From Microcoleus sp. AS-A8 (GTDB taxonomy: Bacteria > Cyanobacteriota > Cyanobacteriia > Cyanobacteriales > Coleofasciculaceae): 64,000 nucleotides of DNA. Location of the stretch: contig JAMPKV010000003.1 of assembly GCA_039962225.1 (NCBI GenBank), positions 371,050 to 435,049 on the forward strand, in the 5' to 3' direction. The position numbers were made by a program, and so were the translations under genes. Under the pieces are notes generated by a model. The model was given only the letters and a program-made list of their open reading frames with translations, was not told where the DNA came from and made no database searches. Positions 35,503-44,526 of this stretch are shown one piece after another (the stretch's first letter is position 1; every line of letters starts with the position of its first letter).

Positions 35503-36498
35503 TTAGCTTCTAGACGGGAAGGAAACATCTGCCATCTTTGACCAGTTCTTAAAATTGCGCCTTACCCAGTCCATGCCAACTTCATTATTGAGCTTAATTT
35601 TTTGAGGTGTGTTCGGGTAAATCTTGGGCAAAATAGCTGCATCCTGCTCGACGATTACTTTGGCAAAATTGAGAAACTTTTGACCTAGGGGTTTAAAGGC
35701 AGGGTGTTTAGGTATCCCGTACATCAGTACGTAGGTTCGTGTCCGAGTTGTAGACTCCGGTACAAACAAGTGGACTTGGGCAACTTTACCCGCCCAGTTT
35801 TCTACATGAGCTATTACTAAAGATGGAAAGTGATTTTCCAGATGAGCTTTAATGACCTTTGGCAGCAGAAGCAAATCGGGATTGCTTAGTTTTTCTGATA
35901 ACTTAGTTGGGGACGTTGGCAAACTGTAAAAAGCGTGGGAATGGTGACCGTCATCAATAAAATTCTCAAACTGCACTTCCTCAATCCTAAATAGAGGGCG
36001 ATGCGTACCATTTTGGTGATTGTAGTCGTGCATAATTAGCAGCATCGAGAGCAAATCCGTCTCTACACTGAGGTCAGCGGTATGACCAATAAACTTATAT
36101 TGAGAAGTAATTTCATTGAGAATATTGGGAATTGGGACTTTGGGTTCATACCCGCCATACGACCAAATAAAATCTCCTTGAATCATCAGTTCTAGCGGCT
36201 GGAGTTGCGGCAGCGTTTTCTTATTCGACCCTGGTAAAATTGTGCAGCCTTCACCATCAAACTCAAGGGCATGAAACGGGCAAACGACTACACTTGTTTT
36301 ATCGTCACGCTCCTGACACCACCCTTCAGACAACATTGCCCCCATGTGCGGACAGGCATTCGGTAAAGCGTTAATTTTGCCCATTCGATCTTGCCACAGC
36401 ACATAGTCTGTACCATAAAGAGATACTTTTTTAGGCTTATTAACCTCCAACATCGATTTGTGTGCCAATAGCCAAGGCGCACCTTCAAGCAGAGACAT
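35503..36498 (-). CDS. Rieske non-heme iron oxygenase
   Basis: This 331-residue protein has an N-terminal Rieske [2Fe-2S] domain with CPHMGAMLSEGW and CPFHALEF (C-x-H and C-x2-H ligands) near residues 50-80. The C-terminal catalytic domain has the mononuclear iron ligands in HDYNHQNGTHRP, fitting D-x2-H-x4-H. AGGAG precedes the ATG at 36498 by about ten bases. Substrates of this family in cyanobacteria are aromatic or chlorophyll-derived compounds; none can be named here. The divergent TetR-like gene 349 bp away is a good candidate regulator. Confidence 0.88.
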   Translation of the reverse strand: MSLLEGAPWLLAHKSMLEVNKPKKVSLYGTDYVLWQDRMGKINALPNACPHMGAMLSEGWCQERDDKTSVVVCPFHALEFDGEGCTILPGSNKKTLPQLQPLELMIQGDFIWSYGGYEPKVPIPNILNEITSQYKFIGHTADLSVETDLLSMLLIMHDYNHQNGTHRPLFRIEEVQFENFIDDGHHSHAFYSLPTSPTKLSEKLSNPDLLLLPKVIKAHLENHFPSLVIAHVENWAGKVAQVHLFVPESTTRTRTYVLMYGIPKHPAFKPLGQKFLNFAKVIVEQDAAILPKIYPNTPQKIKLNNEVGMDWVRRNFKNWSKMADVSFPSRS

Positions 36499-36847
36499 AG
36501 GTGTTGTACTCCTGATTAACTGAATGAATATTTTTTGCCACTGGTTATTTCACCAGAAGCAAGGCCATACGTCCGTATTGAGCAAGATTTTTGTAAAAAA
36601 TTGCCAGCCGAAATTAGACGCCAGGAAGCATCCAAAAAGCGATGAATGTGCAACAACAGTTGACCTCTTATCGCTCAGTTTGTTGCAATAAATAGGTCTG
36701 TGGGAAGTATACGCGTCAATTAAAATGTGAAAAATTTCTCGTATCTATCTAAAATTATGACGGAATATTCATGTTTGTCAAGGCAGAGTTGTAGCTTAGT
36801 GCTCACATCTATCAAAGCGGGGCGATCGCACGAGTTACGCTAAATTC
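36499..36847. promoter_or_regulatory. divergent promoter region between oxygenase and TetR genes
   Basis: The 349-bp interval separates two divergent genes and should carry both promoters. It is AT-rich around 36710-36770. I could not identify a convincing TetR palindrome by eye. No other gene is seen. Confidence 0.4.
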
Positions 36848-37951
36848 ATGAACACTTCAAGCTCAAACAATGCATCTCTGCGTCGTCAACCCAAACAGAA
36901 ACGCAGTCAACAACGGGTTGAGCGGATTTTGCAAGCTGCGGCAGAGCTGTTTGCCTCTGTGGGTTACGAGGCCGCAACAACCCATGCGATCGCAGCGCGT
37001 GCGGGAACGGCGATCGGTTCACTTTACCAGTTCTTTCCAGATAAGTTGGCGATTTTTCATGCTCTAGAAGAACGTCACATGGAGCAGGTAAGAGCCATCC
37101 ACGCCCAGTTAATGACTCCCCAGATGGCTCAACAGCCACTAGAGTCTATGGTTCAGCAGATAGTGGAGACGTTTGCTGTCTACTTCGAGCATCCGGGACC
37201 GAAAGTCGTCTACATTCAGTACTGCGTCGCTCCGGAGATGTTTAAGTATTTCGATGAGAGTTTTAATCAATCACTCATCCGAGAGTTTGCGGCACAGTTA
37301 CGGCTGCGAAACCCTGCTTTGAGTAGGTCAAAAAGCCAACTGCTGGCTGAAGTGTGCCTTCAGTGCTACAACAGTTTGCTGCTGGTAGCATTACGTAGCG
37401 ATCTCACCCATCGCAAGCAGCTTTATGAGGAGATGCAAGAGCTATTGCTGGCTTATTTGCGTCCTTATGTTGGCGATGAGGTGCTACGGGATGATGGGCA
37501 ATCTCTCGGCGGAAATCGCATTCCCTACGATAGACCGCTTGCAAAAGTCGAAATTACCTCCTCACTAAAGCTCCGGCTTAATCCCCCCTTATCAAGGGGG
37601 GAAAAACTTGAAATCTTGCCCCCTCCCCTTAGCAACCGGAGCTTTAGTGAGGAGAGGGCTGGGGAGGGGTCATTCATGGATTTTTGCAAGAGGTCTGATG
37701 TCCTTTGCCAGCAATACCAACTTTCTCAACGCCAATACCAAGCCTTAATATTTGCGATCAAGCAAGGTGGGCTAACCATTCAGAACTTTGAGGAAATTTG
37801 CGCGGAGACTTCACGGCGGACGCTACAGCGAGAGTTACGCGAAATGGTGGAGAAGGGTTTGCTGCTGCCTGAGGGAAAGACTAATCGGCTTTACTACCGC
37901 CTCAATCCGTTGTGGCTCAAACTTGCGACAAGTTGCGACAATACAAAATAA
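36848..37951 (+). CDS. TetR-family regulator with repeat-derived insertion and C-terminal winged helix
   Basis: The N-terminal TetR DNA-binding domain lies at residues ~15-65 (QAAAELFASVGYEAATTHAI, GSLYQFFPDKLAIF) and is followed by a helical ligand domain up to about 210. Codons 229-283 coincide exactly with a 165-bp inverted-repeat element and encode low-complexity residues such as LNPPLSRGEKLEI and EERAGEG. After it comes a winged-helix-like region (TIQNFEEICAETSRRTLQRE, KTNRLYYRLNPLW) to residue 367. Normal TetR proteins are about 200 residues, so this is an extended regulator in which the element became coding linker. It is divergent from the Rieske oxygenase gene, its likely target. Confidence 0.85.
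   Translation: MNTSSSNNASLRRQPKQKRSQQRVERILQAAAELFASVGYEAATTHAIAARAGTAIGSLYQFFPDKLAIFHALEERHMEQVRAIHAQLMTPQMAQQPLESMVQQIVETFAVYFEHPGPKVVYIQYCVAPEMFKYFDESFNQSLIREFAAQLRLRNPALSRSKSQLLAEVCLQCYNSLLLVALRSDLTHRKQLYEEMQELLLAYLRPYVGDEVLRDDGQSLGGNRIPYDRPLAKVEITSSLKLRLNPPLSRGEKLEILPPPLSNRSFSEERAGEGSFMDFCKRSDVLCQQYQLSQRQYQALIFAIKQGGLTIQNFEEICAETSRRTLQRELREMVEKGLLLPEGKTNRLYYRLNPLWLKLATSCDNTK
37532..37696. mobile_element. 165-bp MITE-like element inside the TetR reading frame
   Basis: Outer inverted ends AGACCGCTTGCAAAA and TTTTGCAAGAGGTCT flank inner perfect 18-bp inverted repeats (37559-37576 and 37636-37653, TCCTCACTAAAGCTCCGG and its complement) around a CCCCCCTTATCAAGGGGGG palindrome. The length is exactly 55 codons. 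A diverged relative lies at 50244-50381. Confidence 0.8.
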
Positions 37952-38072
37952 GTGTCTGTACCGACTGCTATTTGCTAGGGTTCTAGGTCTTTACTTCTGC
38001 CATTTGCCCTGGAGCCCTCTACCTTGTCTCCACCAAAAAATGAGTCATTAACCCGGATTTGGCATGAGATGG

Positions 38073-38468
38073 CTAACTCAGCGATTCAACCAATTTTGCC
38101 ACTCGTTCCTTAACTTCATCTCGAACACGCTGAAACGTTTCGATTGACTCCCCCTCTGGGTCATCGAGTTGCCAATCTTCAAATACCTCTCGCAATACCC
38201 AAGATTCCGGCAAATTCACCCCACAACCGCACACAGAAATCACAGCATCGTACTCTTCGGGATTGAAATCGCTCAACGGTTTAGAGGTTTGGTTACTAAT
38301 ATCAATGCCAATTTCGGACATCACTGCAACAGTAGTCGGATCGACCTGAGAAGCTTCTAGTCCCGAACTACTGACAGCAATTTTGCCTTCTCCCAAAGTC
38401 CGAGCAAATCCTTCTGCCATCTGAGAACGGCGGGAATTTTTCTTGCACACAAACATCACTCGTTTCAT
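38073..38468 (-). CDS. arsC: arsenate reductase, glutathione/glutaredoxin-dependent type
   Basis: This 131-residue low-molecular-weight-phosphatase-like arsenate reductase is of the Synechocystis type. The ATG at 38468 is chosen because AGGAGG stands eight to fourteen bases upstream; the frame is open to 38498. The nucleophilic Cys is in VMFVCKKNSRRSQMAEG, and the second redox pair is in SVCGCGVNLPESW. The phosphatase-like acid is in FEDWQLDDPEG. It reduces arsenate to arsenite, which the ACR3 pump encoded just upstream on the same strand can export. Confidence 0.92.
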   Translation of the reverse strand: MKRVMFVCKKNSRRSQMAEGFARTLGEGKIAVSSSGLEASQVDPTTVAVMSEIGIDISNQTSKPLSDFNPEEYDAVISVCGCGVNLPESWVLREVFEDWQLDDPEGESIETFQRVRDEVKERVAKLVESLS

Positions 38469-38542
38469 GATAAACACCTCCTGATTAATACTCCCCACTA
38501 TCAGTAATTCGTCTCTTCAAAAACTTGTAAAATCTCCCTCAT

Positions 38543-38588
38543 CTCTCTGTTCTTATCCTCAGCGTTCTCTGTGCCTCTGTGGTTCGTT
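38543..38588 (-). repeat. dispersed CAGAG repeat, copy 3
   Basis: In this orientation it reads CTCTGTGCCTCTGTGGTTCG and lies between acr3 and arsC. It belongs to the same family as the sequence at 29034-29065. Confidence 0.65.
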
Positions 38589-38617
38589 TCTTTCACCAAT
38601 CAGATCAAACTGCGATA

Positions 38618-39772
38618 TTACCTCAAAGAACCGATACACCGGGGGTCACGTAACGTAGCCTTCTCCGGTTCTCGTGGAAACCACATCGCTGTGCGCTTAC
38701 ACACCTCTACTAGCATCAGCATTACAGGCACTTCAATTAACACACCCACAACAGTAGCAAGTGCCGCCCCCGAATTTAAGCCAAACAGCATAACTGATGT
38801 GGCGATCGCAACTTCAAAATGATTACTCGCTCCAATTAGGGCTGCTGGTGCTGCATCTTCATAGGTGAGGTTCAACTTCAACGCAGCAACATAACTGATT
38901 AAGAAAATGAAATTCGTTTGAATAAACAGTGGTACTGCAATCAACAAAATGTGCAGGGGATTGTTGACAATCAGTTCCCCTTTGAAGGCAAATAGCAGTA
39001 CCAGAGTAATCAAAAGGGCTGTAATCGCGATCGGACTGAGATATTTGAGAAACTCTCTTTCAAACCACTCTTTTCCCTGATGTTTAAGAATCCAGTAACG
39101 GCTGTACATCCCAGCCACTAAGGGCAAACCGACATAAATCAGCACCGATAGCACAATCGTCTGCCAAGGTACGGTTAAATCATTCGCCGCTAGCAACCAT
39201 CTTCCCAAGGGTGCATACAGAAACAGCATGGTGAGAGAATTCACTGCCACCATTACCAAGGTGTGCCCCTGATTGCTGTATGAAAGATAGCCCCACATCA
39301 GCACCATCGCCGTACAAGGTGCAATCCCCAATAAAATCGTCCCCGCAATGTAAGAATTGGCGAGTGTCACCTCACTACCACGAATCAACTCTGTACCCGT
39401 AATTAGAGGGCGAAACAGCCAACCCAGAAAGAATTGAGCAAATGCCACCATCGTGAACGGCTTAATTAACCAGTTCACCACGAGAGTAAGGAGGACGGGT
39501 TTGGGTGCTCTGAGTGCATTTGTCGCTTGGGTAAAGTCAATCTTCACCATGATTGGATACATCATGAAGAACAGACAGATGGCGATCGGAATTGACACTT
39601 GATAAATGCTCATCGCATCCAAGGCGATCGCAATATTTGGAAATAATCGACCCAAGGCGATGCCTACAAAGATGCAGATAAATACCCAAGCGGTTAAGTA
39701 TTTTTCAAAAAAACTCAGACTACTCCCTGCTTGAACGGGTACTGCACGACCGGAAGAATTCTTGGTATTCAT
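38618..39772 (-). CDS. acr3: ACR3-family arsenite efflux transporter
   Basis: This is a 384-residue arsenite:H+ antiporter with ten predicted membrane helices. The essential cysteine is in [18 protein letters not shown], and the conserved [17 protein letters not shown] segment is complete. The ATG at 39772 gives the usual length. It lies between arsR (40178-40495) and arsC (38073-38468) in one direction, so the three form an arsenic-resistance operon, although a 405-bp gap with a small ORF precedes it. Confidence 0.94.
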   Translation of the reverse strand: MNTKNSSGRAVPVQAGSSLSFFEKYLTAWVFICIFVGIALGRLFPNIAIALDAMSIYQVSIPIAICLFFMMYPIMVKIDFTQATNALRAPKPVLLTLVVNWLIKPFTMVAFAQFFLGWLFRPLITGTELIRGSEVTLANSYIAGTILLGIAPCTAMVLMWGYLSYSNQGHTLVMVAVNSLTMLFLYAPLGRWLLAANDLTVPWQTIVLSVLIYVGLPLVAGMYSRYWILKHQGKEWFEREFLKYLSPIAITALLITLVLLFAFKGELIVNNPLHILLIAVPLFIQTNFIFLISYVAALKLNLTYEDAAPAALIGASNHFEVAIATSVMLFGLNSGAALATVVGVLIEVPVMLMLVEVCKRTAMWFPREPEKATLRDPRCIGSLR

Positions 39773-39802
39773 CGTGAATTGTTAATCGGAATAGGATTTT
39801 TT

Positions 39803-39830
39803 AACGCAGAGGGACACAGAGAAACGCAGA
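39803..39830 (+). repeat. dispersed CAGAG repeat, copy 4
   Basis: AACGCAGAGGGACACAGAG followed by AAACGCAGA, located just upstream of acr3. Confidence 0.65.
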
Positions 39831-39942
39831 GTTTTGGAGCCAAATTCCTGTTAGTTCTGATTGCATGGGAAACCCTGTCAATCCCAAATGGGTTGATTCT
39901 AAAATGTGGCTTGTTTGCGTAATAACTCGCCCAGTGTCAGAT

Positions 39943-40047
39943 TTAGCTGCGCCTGCCCACCAAAAACTGTACCGACTTTGCCGCGATACCAACGATGAAG
40001 GCTAACACTCCCAAACGAGTGGCTAACCCTTCAGTTTTCTGATCCAT
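39943..40047 (-). CDS. possible 34-residue membrane peptide in the ars operon
   Basis: A short ORF in the arsR-acr3 gap starts MDQKTEGLATRLGVLAF and continues as a hydrophobic stretch ending VGRRS, compatible with one membrane helix flanked by charged residues. A purine-rich AGGGGGAAAG precedes the ATG. It is in the same direction as the operon. It could be a real small protein or a chance ORF. Confidence 0.4.
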   Translation of the reverse strand: MDQKTEGLATRLGVLAFIVGIAAKSVQFLVGRRS

Positions 40048-40177
40048 CACTTTCCCCCTGTTCCCTCTGGCTTGAGGCATAACTTAATCATTTCAAAAAA
40101 AATTGATTTGTCAAGCCATAAAATTTGGGACTAGGTTAGGGAAACTTTAAGAAAAGTTGATGGAATACAAAGACGCC

Positions 40178-40495
40178 TTAGCAGGGACGAGCCGGAATAA
40201 TCGGGCTGAAGCGGCGGAACTCGGCTAGGTACTCCTCTAGAAGCAAGAACTGGGAGAGATTGAGGCTGTAGTAAATCCAGCGACCTTCTTGGCGCGATCG
40301 CACCAGTTCAGCTTCCTTGAGGTTTTTGAGATGGAATGACAGCTTGGACTGAGTCACTCCCAAGCGATCGCACAATTCGCAGACGCACAACTCTTGCGAT
40401 CGCAATAGCTCGATCACCTGAATTCTCAGGGGGTCAGACAAGGCGTGAAAGCCAGAGGCGATAACATCTGAAGTGATGGTTGAAGCTTTTCCCAT
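40178..40495 (-). CDS. arsR: ArsR/SmtB-family arsenic-responsive repressor (classical type)
   Basis: This ~105-residue repressor has the classical As(III) site ELCVCELCDRLGV at the start of the recognition helix region, followed by the HTH helix QSKLSFHLKNLKEA. The tail ends in PARPC, as in other cyanobacterial ArsR proteins. I use the ATG at 40495; a TTG lies one codon upstream. It heads the arsR-acr3-arsC operon and is divergent from a ferredoxin-like gene. It differs from the ArsR at 27465-27770, which lacks the CVC site. Confidence 0.92.
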   Translation of the reverse strand: MGKASTITSDVIASGFHALSDPLRIQVIELLRSQELCVCELCDRLGVTQSKLSFHLKNLKEAELVRSRQEGRWIYYSLNLSQFLLLEEYLAEFRRFSPIIPARPC

Positions 40496-40509
40496 CAAAC
40501 TTTATTGAA
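40494..40509. promoter_or_regulatory. ArsR-operator-like sequence overlapping the arsR start
   Basis: ATCAAACTTTATTGAA fits the pattern ATCAA-N6-TTGAt described for several ArsR-family repressors, with the last base differing. It overlaps the start codon of arsR. The position is unusual, so it may be coincidental. Confidence 0.35.
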
Positions 40510-40630
40510 ACGACCTTTTAATTCTAACGGAGTGGATTCAGGCTGAAATTCAAGACTATGACTGTATTTCTTCCGTCTGCTGAATCCCTGCATCCAAAAA
40601 ACAAGTCGTTAATATAGAAACTGTGGCAAT

Positions 40631-40978
40631 TTGAAGTCTTTAACCCAACAAACAGTGGAAATAGCTTCCGAGCAGAACAATTCAAACTCAAAAAAGCGTT
40701 GTGTCCTGGTTTGCCAGCATCGATCTTGTCTGGCGAATGGTGCACAGGCAGTACTCGCTGCCTTTGAGGCGGCTGAGTTAACGGACTTGACCGTCATGGG
40801 TGCACGTTGCCAGGGACAATGTACCTCAGGACCAACCGTGCGGATTGTTCCAGAAGAGACGTGGTACTGGCGAGTCAAACCCAGTGATGTCCCGATGATT
40901 GTGGAGCAACATCTCAAGGGGGGCAAACCGATAGACGCCAAGCTTAACACCCGGATTCATATACGTTATAGCTACTGA
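40631..40978 (+). CDS. thioredoxin-like [2Fe-2S] ferredoxin
   Basis: This 115-residue protein has the thioredoxin-fold ferredoxin pattern. The cluster cysteines are in LVCQHRSCLANGA and MGARCQGQCTSGP. There is no signal peptide. The frame starts with TTG at 40631; the GTG at 40655 is an alternative and no ATG is available before the fold begins. Small proteins of this type donate electrons in redox enzymes, but the partner here is unknown. It is divergent from the arsR-acr3-arsC operon, with 135 bp between starts. Confidence 0.85.
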   Translation: MKSLTQQTVEIASEQNNSNSKKRCVLVCQHRSCLANGAQAVLAAFEAAELTDLTVMGARCQGQCTSGPTVRIVPEETWYWRVKPSDVPMIVEQHLKGGKPIDAKLNTRIHIRYSY

Positions 40979-41089
40979 AGTTCCCCTCGTAGAGACTGAT
41001 GGAACATGGGTGAATAAGTATTCTTGCGATGGATGTGAGGTTGGCACAGGGCATGGTACCCTTCTCACCAACCATTTGGGAGAGAACCC

Positions 41090-41947
41090 GTGCAAAGACT
41101 ACTGATTCGTGTGGGGATTGGGGTGTTATTTGCCCTGTTTGGCGTGATTACCTACTTTACTAACGTCGATGTGAACCCAGTAACGGGGGAAAAACAGCGA
41201 GTACAGCTCTCTGCGCGCCAGGAAGTCGCGCTCGGTATACAGGCACGGGACAAGATGGCGGCACAACATGGGGGTCTTTACCCAGATTCTAGACTCCAAG
41301 CCTATGTTGATCAGGTGGGAGAGCGAGTGGTCAAGCAGTCGCAAGCTTCTGAAGCGCCCTATCCCTTTCAATTCCATTTGCTGCGCGACCCCAAAACAAT
41401 TAATGCGTTTGCCTTACCCGGAGGGCAGGTTTTTATTACAGCGGCTTTGCTCAATCGCCTCAACTCAGAAGCGCAACTGGCAGGGGTATTGGGGCATGAA
41501 GTCGCACATGTGGTGGGGCGACACGGCGCGGAACATCTGGCTAAACAGCAACTGGGGGGATCACTGGTGAATGCGGTCGGCATTGCCGCTAGTGATAATC
41601 CAGACAGTGCAAGGCAAGCGGCAGTTGTGGCGCAGGCCGTCAATCAATTGGTTAGCTTACGGTACGGGCGTGAGGATGAATTGGAAAGCGATCGCCTCGG
41701 TTTTCAGTTTATGACAAAGGCCGGCTATAACCCAAAAGGGATTGTGGAACTGATGCAAATCCTCGCCTCTGCTAGACAGGGGGGGCAACAACCGGAGTTT
41801 TTAAGTTCTCACCCCGACCCGGGGAATCGAGTGCAACGCCTCAATGCTCTGATTGCTGATAGCTTTCCCAATGGTGTTCCTGCCAATCTAGCAGAGGGAC
41901 GCGAGGAATTTGCCCGAAATGTAAAGACTAGCTTACCCACTCGTTGA
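41090..41947 (+). CDS. M48-family zinc metalloprotease
   Basis: This 285-residue protein has an N-terminal membrane anchor or signal segment (LLIRVGIGVLFALFGVITYF) and an M48 peptidase domain from about residue 50. The zinc site is GVLGHEVAHVVGRHG (HExxH), with the third ligand Glu in EDELESDRLGF. HPDPGNRVQRL near the C-terminus is typical of the periplasmic BepA/LoiP-like group. The start is a GTG at 41090 with GGGAGAGAAC upstream. It probably degrades or remodels misfolded envelope proteins. Confidence 0.9.
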   Translation: MQRLLIRVGIGVLFALFGVITYFTNVDVNPVTGEKQRVQLSARQEVALGIQARDKMAAQHGGLYPDSRLQAYVDQVGERVVKQSQASEAPYPFQFHLLRDPKTINAFALPGGQVFITAALLNRLNSEAQLAGVLGHEVAHVVGRHGAEHLAKQQLGGSLVNAVGIAASDNPDSARQAAVVAQAVNQLVSLRYGREDELESDRLGFQFMTKAGYNPKGIVELMQILASARQGGQQPEFLSSHPDPGNRVQRLNALIADSFPNGVPANLAEGREEFARNVKTSLPTR

Positions 41948-42367
41948 GGATTCGCCTTGAAACCTCATTTTTCACCTCTGGGAGTCTATCTTCATGCTGG
42001 CGACGTTGCCGCTCAAGTTCAGCCTAAAGTTAGGCTTAAAAATTTCTTAATCAATTGAATAAAACGACTTGTAAGAAGTCAAACGATTAATAAATAGTTA
42101 AATAAAGCAAATAGGTAAGCTAGATGAATGACAGCAACCCCAAAAACAATACCAAAGACAAGAAGAAGAAGCCGAGAGGCTAGATAAGTTTGATAACTCA
42201 TCACTATATAGCTGTAGAAGTTTATGATTTAATGCTGCCTTGAAGCACATCTCACAACCTCTTCCTTCTGTTTTAATTGAGCAGCCGGAAAAAAGATAAA
42301 AAGTACATACTTAGAGGTAGTCCTTGAAGTAGGGAAAACTGGGAAACGTTTCTCTCAAAGAATCGTT
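41948..42367. other. gap with a hairpin and a tiny ORF
   Basis: A small stem AGCCTA/TAGGCT (42021-42036) followed by TAAAAATTTCTT may terminate the protease gene weakly. A 19-codon ORF at 42124-42183 (MNDSNPKNNTKDKKKKPRG) is preceded by TAGGTAAG; such a short basic peptide may be real but cannot be supported further. Nothing else is seen. Confidence 0.35.
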
Positions 42368-43981
42368 CTATGGGTAAGAACGTCCCATCAGTTTGGCAAC
42401 GAGAGCCATTAATTCAGCCGCATCGACGGGTTTGGATAGGTGGAGATGGAACCCGGCAGCCAAGGCGCGATCGCGGTCTTCGTCTCCAGCATAGCCCGTC
42501 AGTGCGATCGCCTTCGGCATAGCTTGGCTGAGTGCGGGAATTTTCCCGGCCTGCTCAGCAACCATTGCCCTGATTTGGCGAATCAAATCATAACCGTCCT
42601 GAATTGGCATACTAATATCACTGATCAGCACATCGGGTTGAAACGCGGCAAAGGCGGCGATCGCGTCCTCTACTGAACCCGCCGTCTTCACTTGAGCGTC
42701 ATACTCTTCCAGCAGGAGTTCCATGATCTCACGAACGTCGCTTTGGTCATCCACAACCAGTACCTTCACACCGTTGAGAATACCTGAGGTCTTATTAGTC
42801 GCCGATTCCGGCTCACCATCCTTGGGTGGAGTGCGAATGGCTAACAGGGGAAATTGGATCGTAAAAGTTGCCCCTTGTTCCTTACCCAGACTCTCAGCTT
42901 GAACCGTGCCACCTTGGAGTTCAACGAGATGACGCACGATCGCTAATCCCAATCCTAGTCCACCCTGTTGACGAGTGCTGGAGCTATCGGCTTGGCGAAA
43001 GCGATCAAACACATAGGGTAAAAACTCAGGACAAATGCCAATGCCCGTGTCGCTGACCATCAGGGCAACTTTCGCTCCCCTTCGCGCCAACTGAATTTGA
43101 ACTCGTCCGCCTTGCGGGGTAAACTTGACCGCATTGGACAACAGATTCCAGATAATCTGCTGCAAGCGCATCGCATCCCCTAAAATGGCACCTGCTTTGG
43201 GGTCTAGCTTGCATTCGATCTCAATATCCTTCGTCTGTGCGGCGGGGCGCACGGTAGAAAGAGCCGCCTCAATGACTGGAATGAGTTCGACGGGATGCAT
43301 ATTCAGGGCCAGCTTGCCCGTAACGATGCGGGAAACATCGAGCAAGTCTTCTATGATTTGCGCCAGAGACTTGGCGTTGCGCTCAATGGTTTCCGTTGCT
43401 CGTCTGTAGTCATCATCCTTCAACCTCTGGAGTCGCAAAAGTTGCACCCAACCGAACATGGCATTGAGGGGTGTACGCAATTCATGAGAGAGGTTCGCGA
43501 GAAACTCATCTTTGAGACGATTGGCTTCTTCGGCTTGGGCACGAGCCGCTCGTTCTTGTGCCAGCAATAGATCTCGCTCTTGCTCTAAACGTTGGGCTCT
43601 TTGCCGAAGTTCAGTCCGCTCCAACGCAAACTTTACAGCCGTGGGCAATCGATTATAACGATTAGGAGCCTTGATGATGTAATCATCCAGTCCTGATTTC
43701 ATGGCTTCCACGGCAATCTCTTCGTTACCGCTGTTGGTAAACATAATCACAGGACACTCAGGATAGCGGGACTTAAACTGCTTGAGTACGGTGAGTCCAT
43801 CACTCCAGCCCAGTTGATAGTCGGTTATGACCACATCAAAGCCCCCTTGCTCTATGGCTTGTGCAAGGACTTTGGTATTAATGATTTCTTTAACTTGAAG
43901 TTCTGTAAATTTTCGCTCCAACTCGCGAATAATTAGCAGGCGGTCAGTCGGGTTGTCATCAATGACAAGGATGTAGGGCAT
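42368..43981 (-). CDS. hybrid histidine kinase (REC-HisKA-HATPase-REC)
   Basis: This 537-residue cytoplasmic protein begins with a receiver domain (1-125; VIDDNPTDR, DVVITDYQLGW, Lys in IIKAPNRYN). A coiled coil leads into HisKA with the phosphorylated His in FLANLSHELRTPLNAM. The HATPase domain has NLLSNAVKFT, VSDTGIGICPEF and GLGLGLAIVRH. A second receiver (410-535) has VLVVDDQSDVRE, the Asp in DVLISDISMPIQDG and Lys in LSKPVDAAEL. No membrane segment or sensor domain is present, so it is probably a phosphorelay intermediate. An Rcp1-like regulator gene lies upstream on the same strand. Confidence 0.93.
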   Translation of the reverse strand: MPYILVIDDNPTDRLLIIRELERKFTELQVKEIINTKVLAQAIEQGGFDVVITDYQLGWSDGLTVLKQFKSRYPECPVIMFTNSGNEEIAVEAMKSGLDDYIIKAPNRYNRLPTAVKFALERTELRQRAQRLEQERDLLLAQERAARAQAEEANRLKDEFLANLSHELRTPLNAMFGWVQLLRLQRLKDDDYRRATETIERNAKSLAQIIEDLLDVSRIVTGKLALNMHPVELIPVIEAALSTVRPAAQTKDIEIECKLDPKAGAILGDAMRLQQIIWNLLSNAVKFTPQGGRVQIQLARRGAKVALMVSDTGIGICPEFLPYVFDRFRQADSSSTRQQGGLGLGLAIVRHLVELQGGTVQAESLGKEQGATFTIQFPLLAIRTPPKDGEPESATNKTSGILNGVKVLVVDDQSDVREIMELLLEEYDAQVKTAGSVEDAIAAFAAFQPDVLISDISMPIQDGYDLIRQIRAMVAEQAGKIPALSQAMPKAIALTGYAGDEDRDRALAAGFHLHLSKPVDAAELMALVAKLMGRSYP

Positions 43982-44060
43982 CGGCTTTGTAAGGAATGTT
44001 CAAACTGCTCTTTGTGCAAGGCGTTTGAATCAATAGTTCTATAACAATATAAAATAGGCG

Positions 44061-44510
44061 TTAACTATACTGAACTTCTGGCGGTTCATTGAGCATTAGC
44101 CAGTATAGGTTAAGAGTCTTCAACATTTCTACTAAAGCCGCGAAACCAATCGGTTTGACTAAATAAGAATTAGCCCCTAACTCATAAGCTTGGTTAACAT
44201 CAAATACTTCTCTCGACGACGTTAACATAATGACCGGCAGACGTTTGAGGTCGGGTTGCTGTCGGAGCCATTCTAGGACTTCATGACCTGAGCGGCGGGG
44301 CAGCTTTAGGTCTAGTAGCATGAGCATGGGTAGGGGATAGCGTTCTCGGTCTAAATATTCTCTTTCACCACTAAGATACAGAACCGCTGCATCTCCATCT
44401 CTAACAATTTGTAGAGAAATATGGGATAAGTCTGCTTGGCGAAAGGCACGTTGAATTAAAAGAATATCAGCCGGATTATCTTCTACGAGCAAAATTGTCT
44501 GTGTCATCAT
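44061..44510 (-). CDS. Rcp1-like single-domain response regulator
   Basis: This 149-residue stand-alone receiver has the acidic pair in LLVEDNPADILLIQRAF, the phosphorylated Asp in MLLDLKLPRRSGHEVLEWL and the Lys in SYLVKPIGF. The NPADILL and LPRRSG features are typical of Rcp1-type partners of cyanobacterial phytochromes and phytochrome-like kinases. Directly upstream, 16 bp away, lies only a remnant of such a kinase (44527-44907), so its partner must now be another kinase, perhaps the hybrid kinase downstream. Confidence 0.92.
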   Translation of the reverse strand: MMTQTILLVEDNPADILLIQRAFRQADLSHISLQIVRDGDAAVLYLSGEREYLDRERYPLPMLMLLDLKLPRRSGHEVLEWLRQQPDLKRLPVIMLTSSREVFDVNQAYELGANSYLVKPIGFAALVEMLKTLNLYWLMLNEPPEVQYS

Positions 44511-44526
44511 TTCTAAGGCACCTCCA

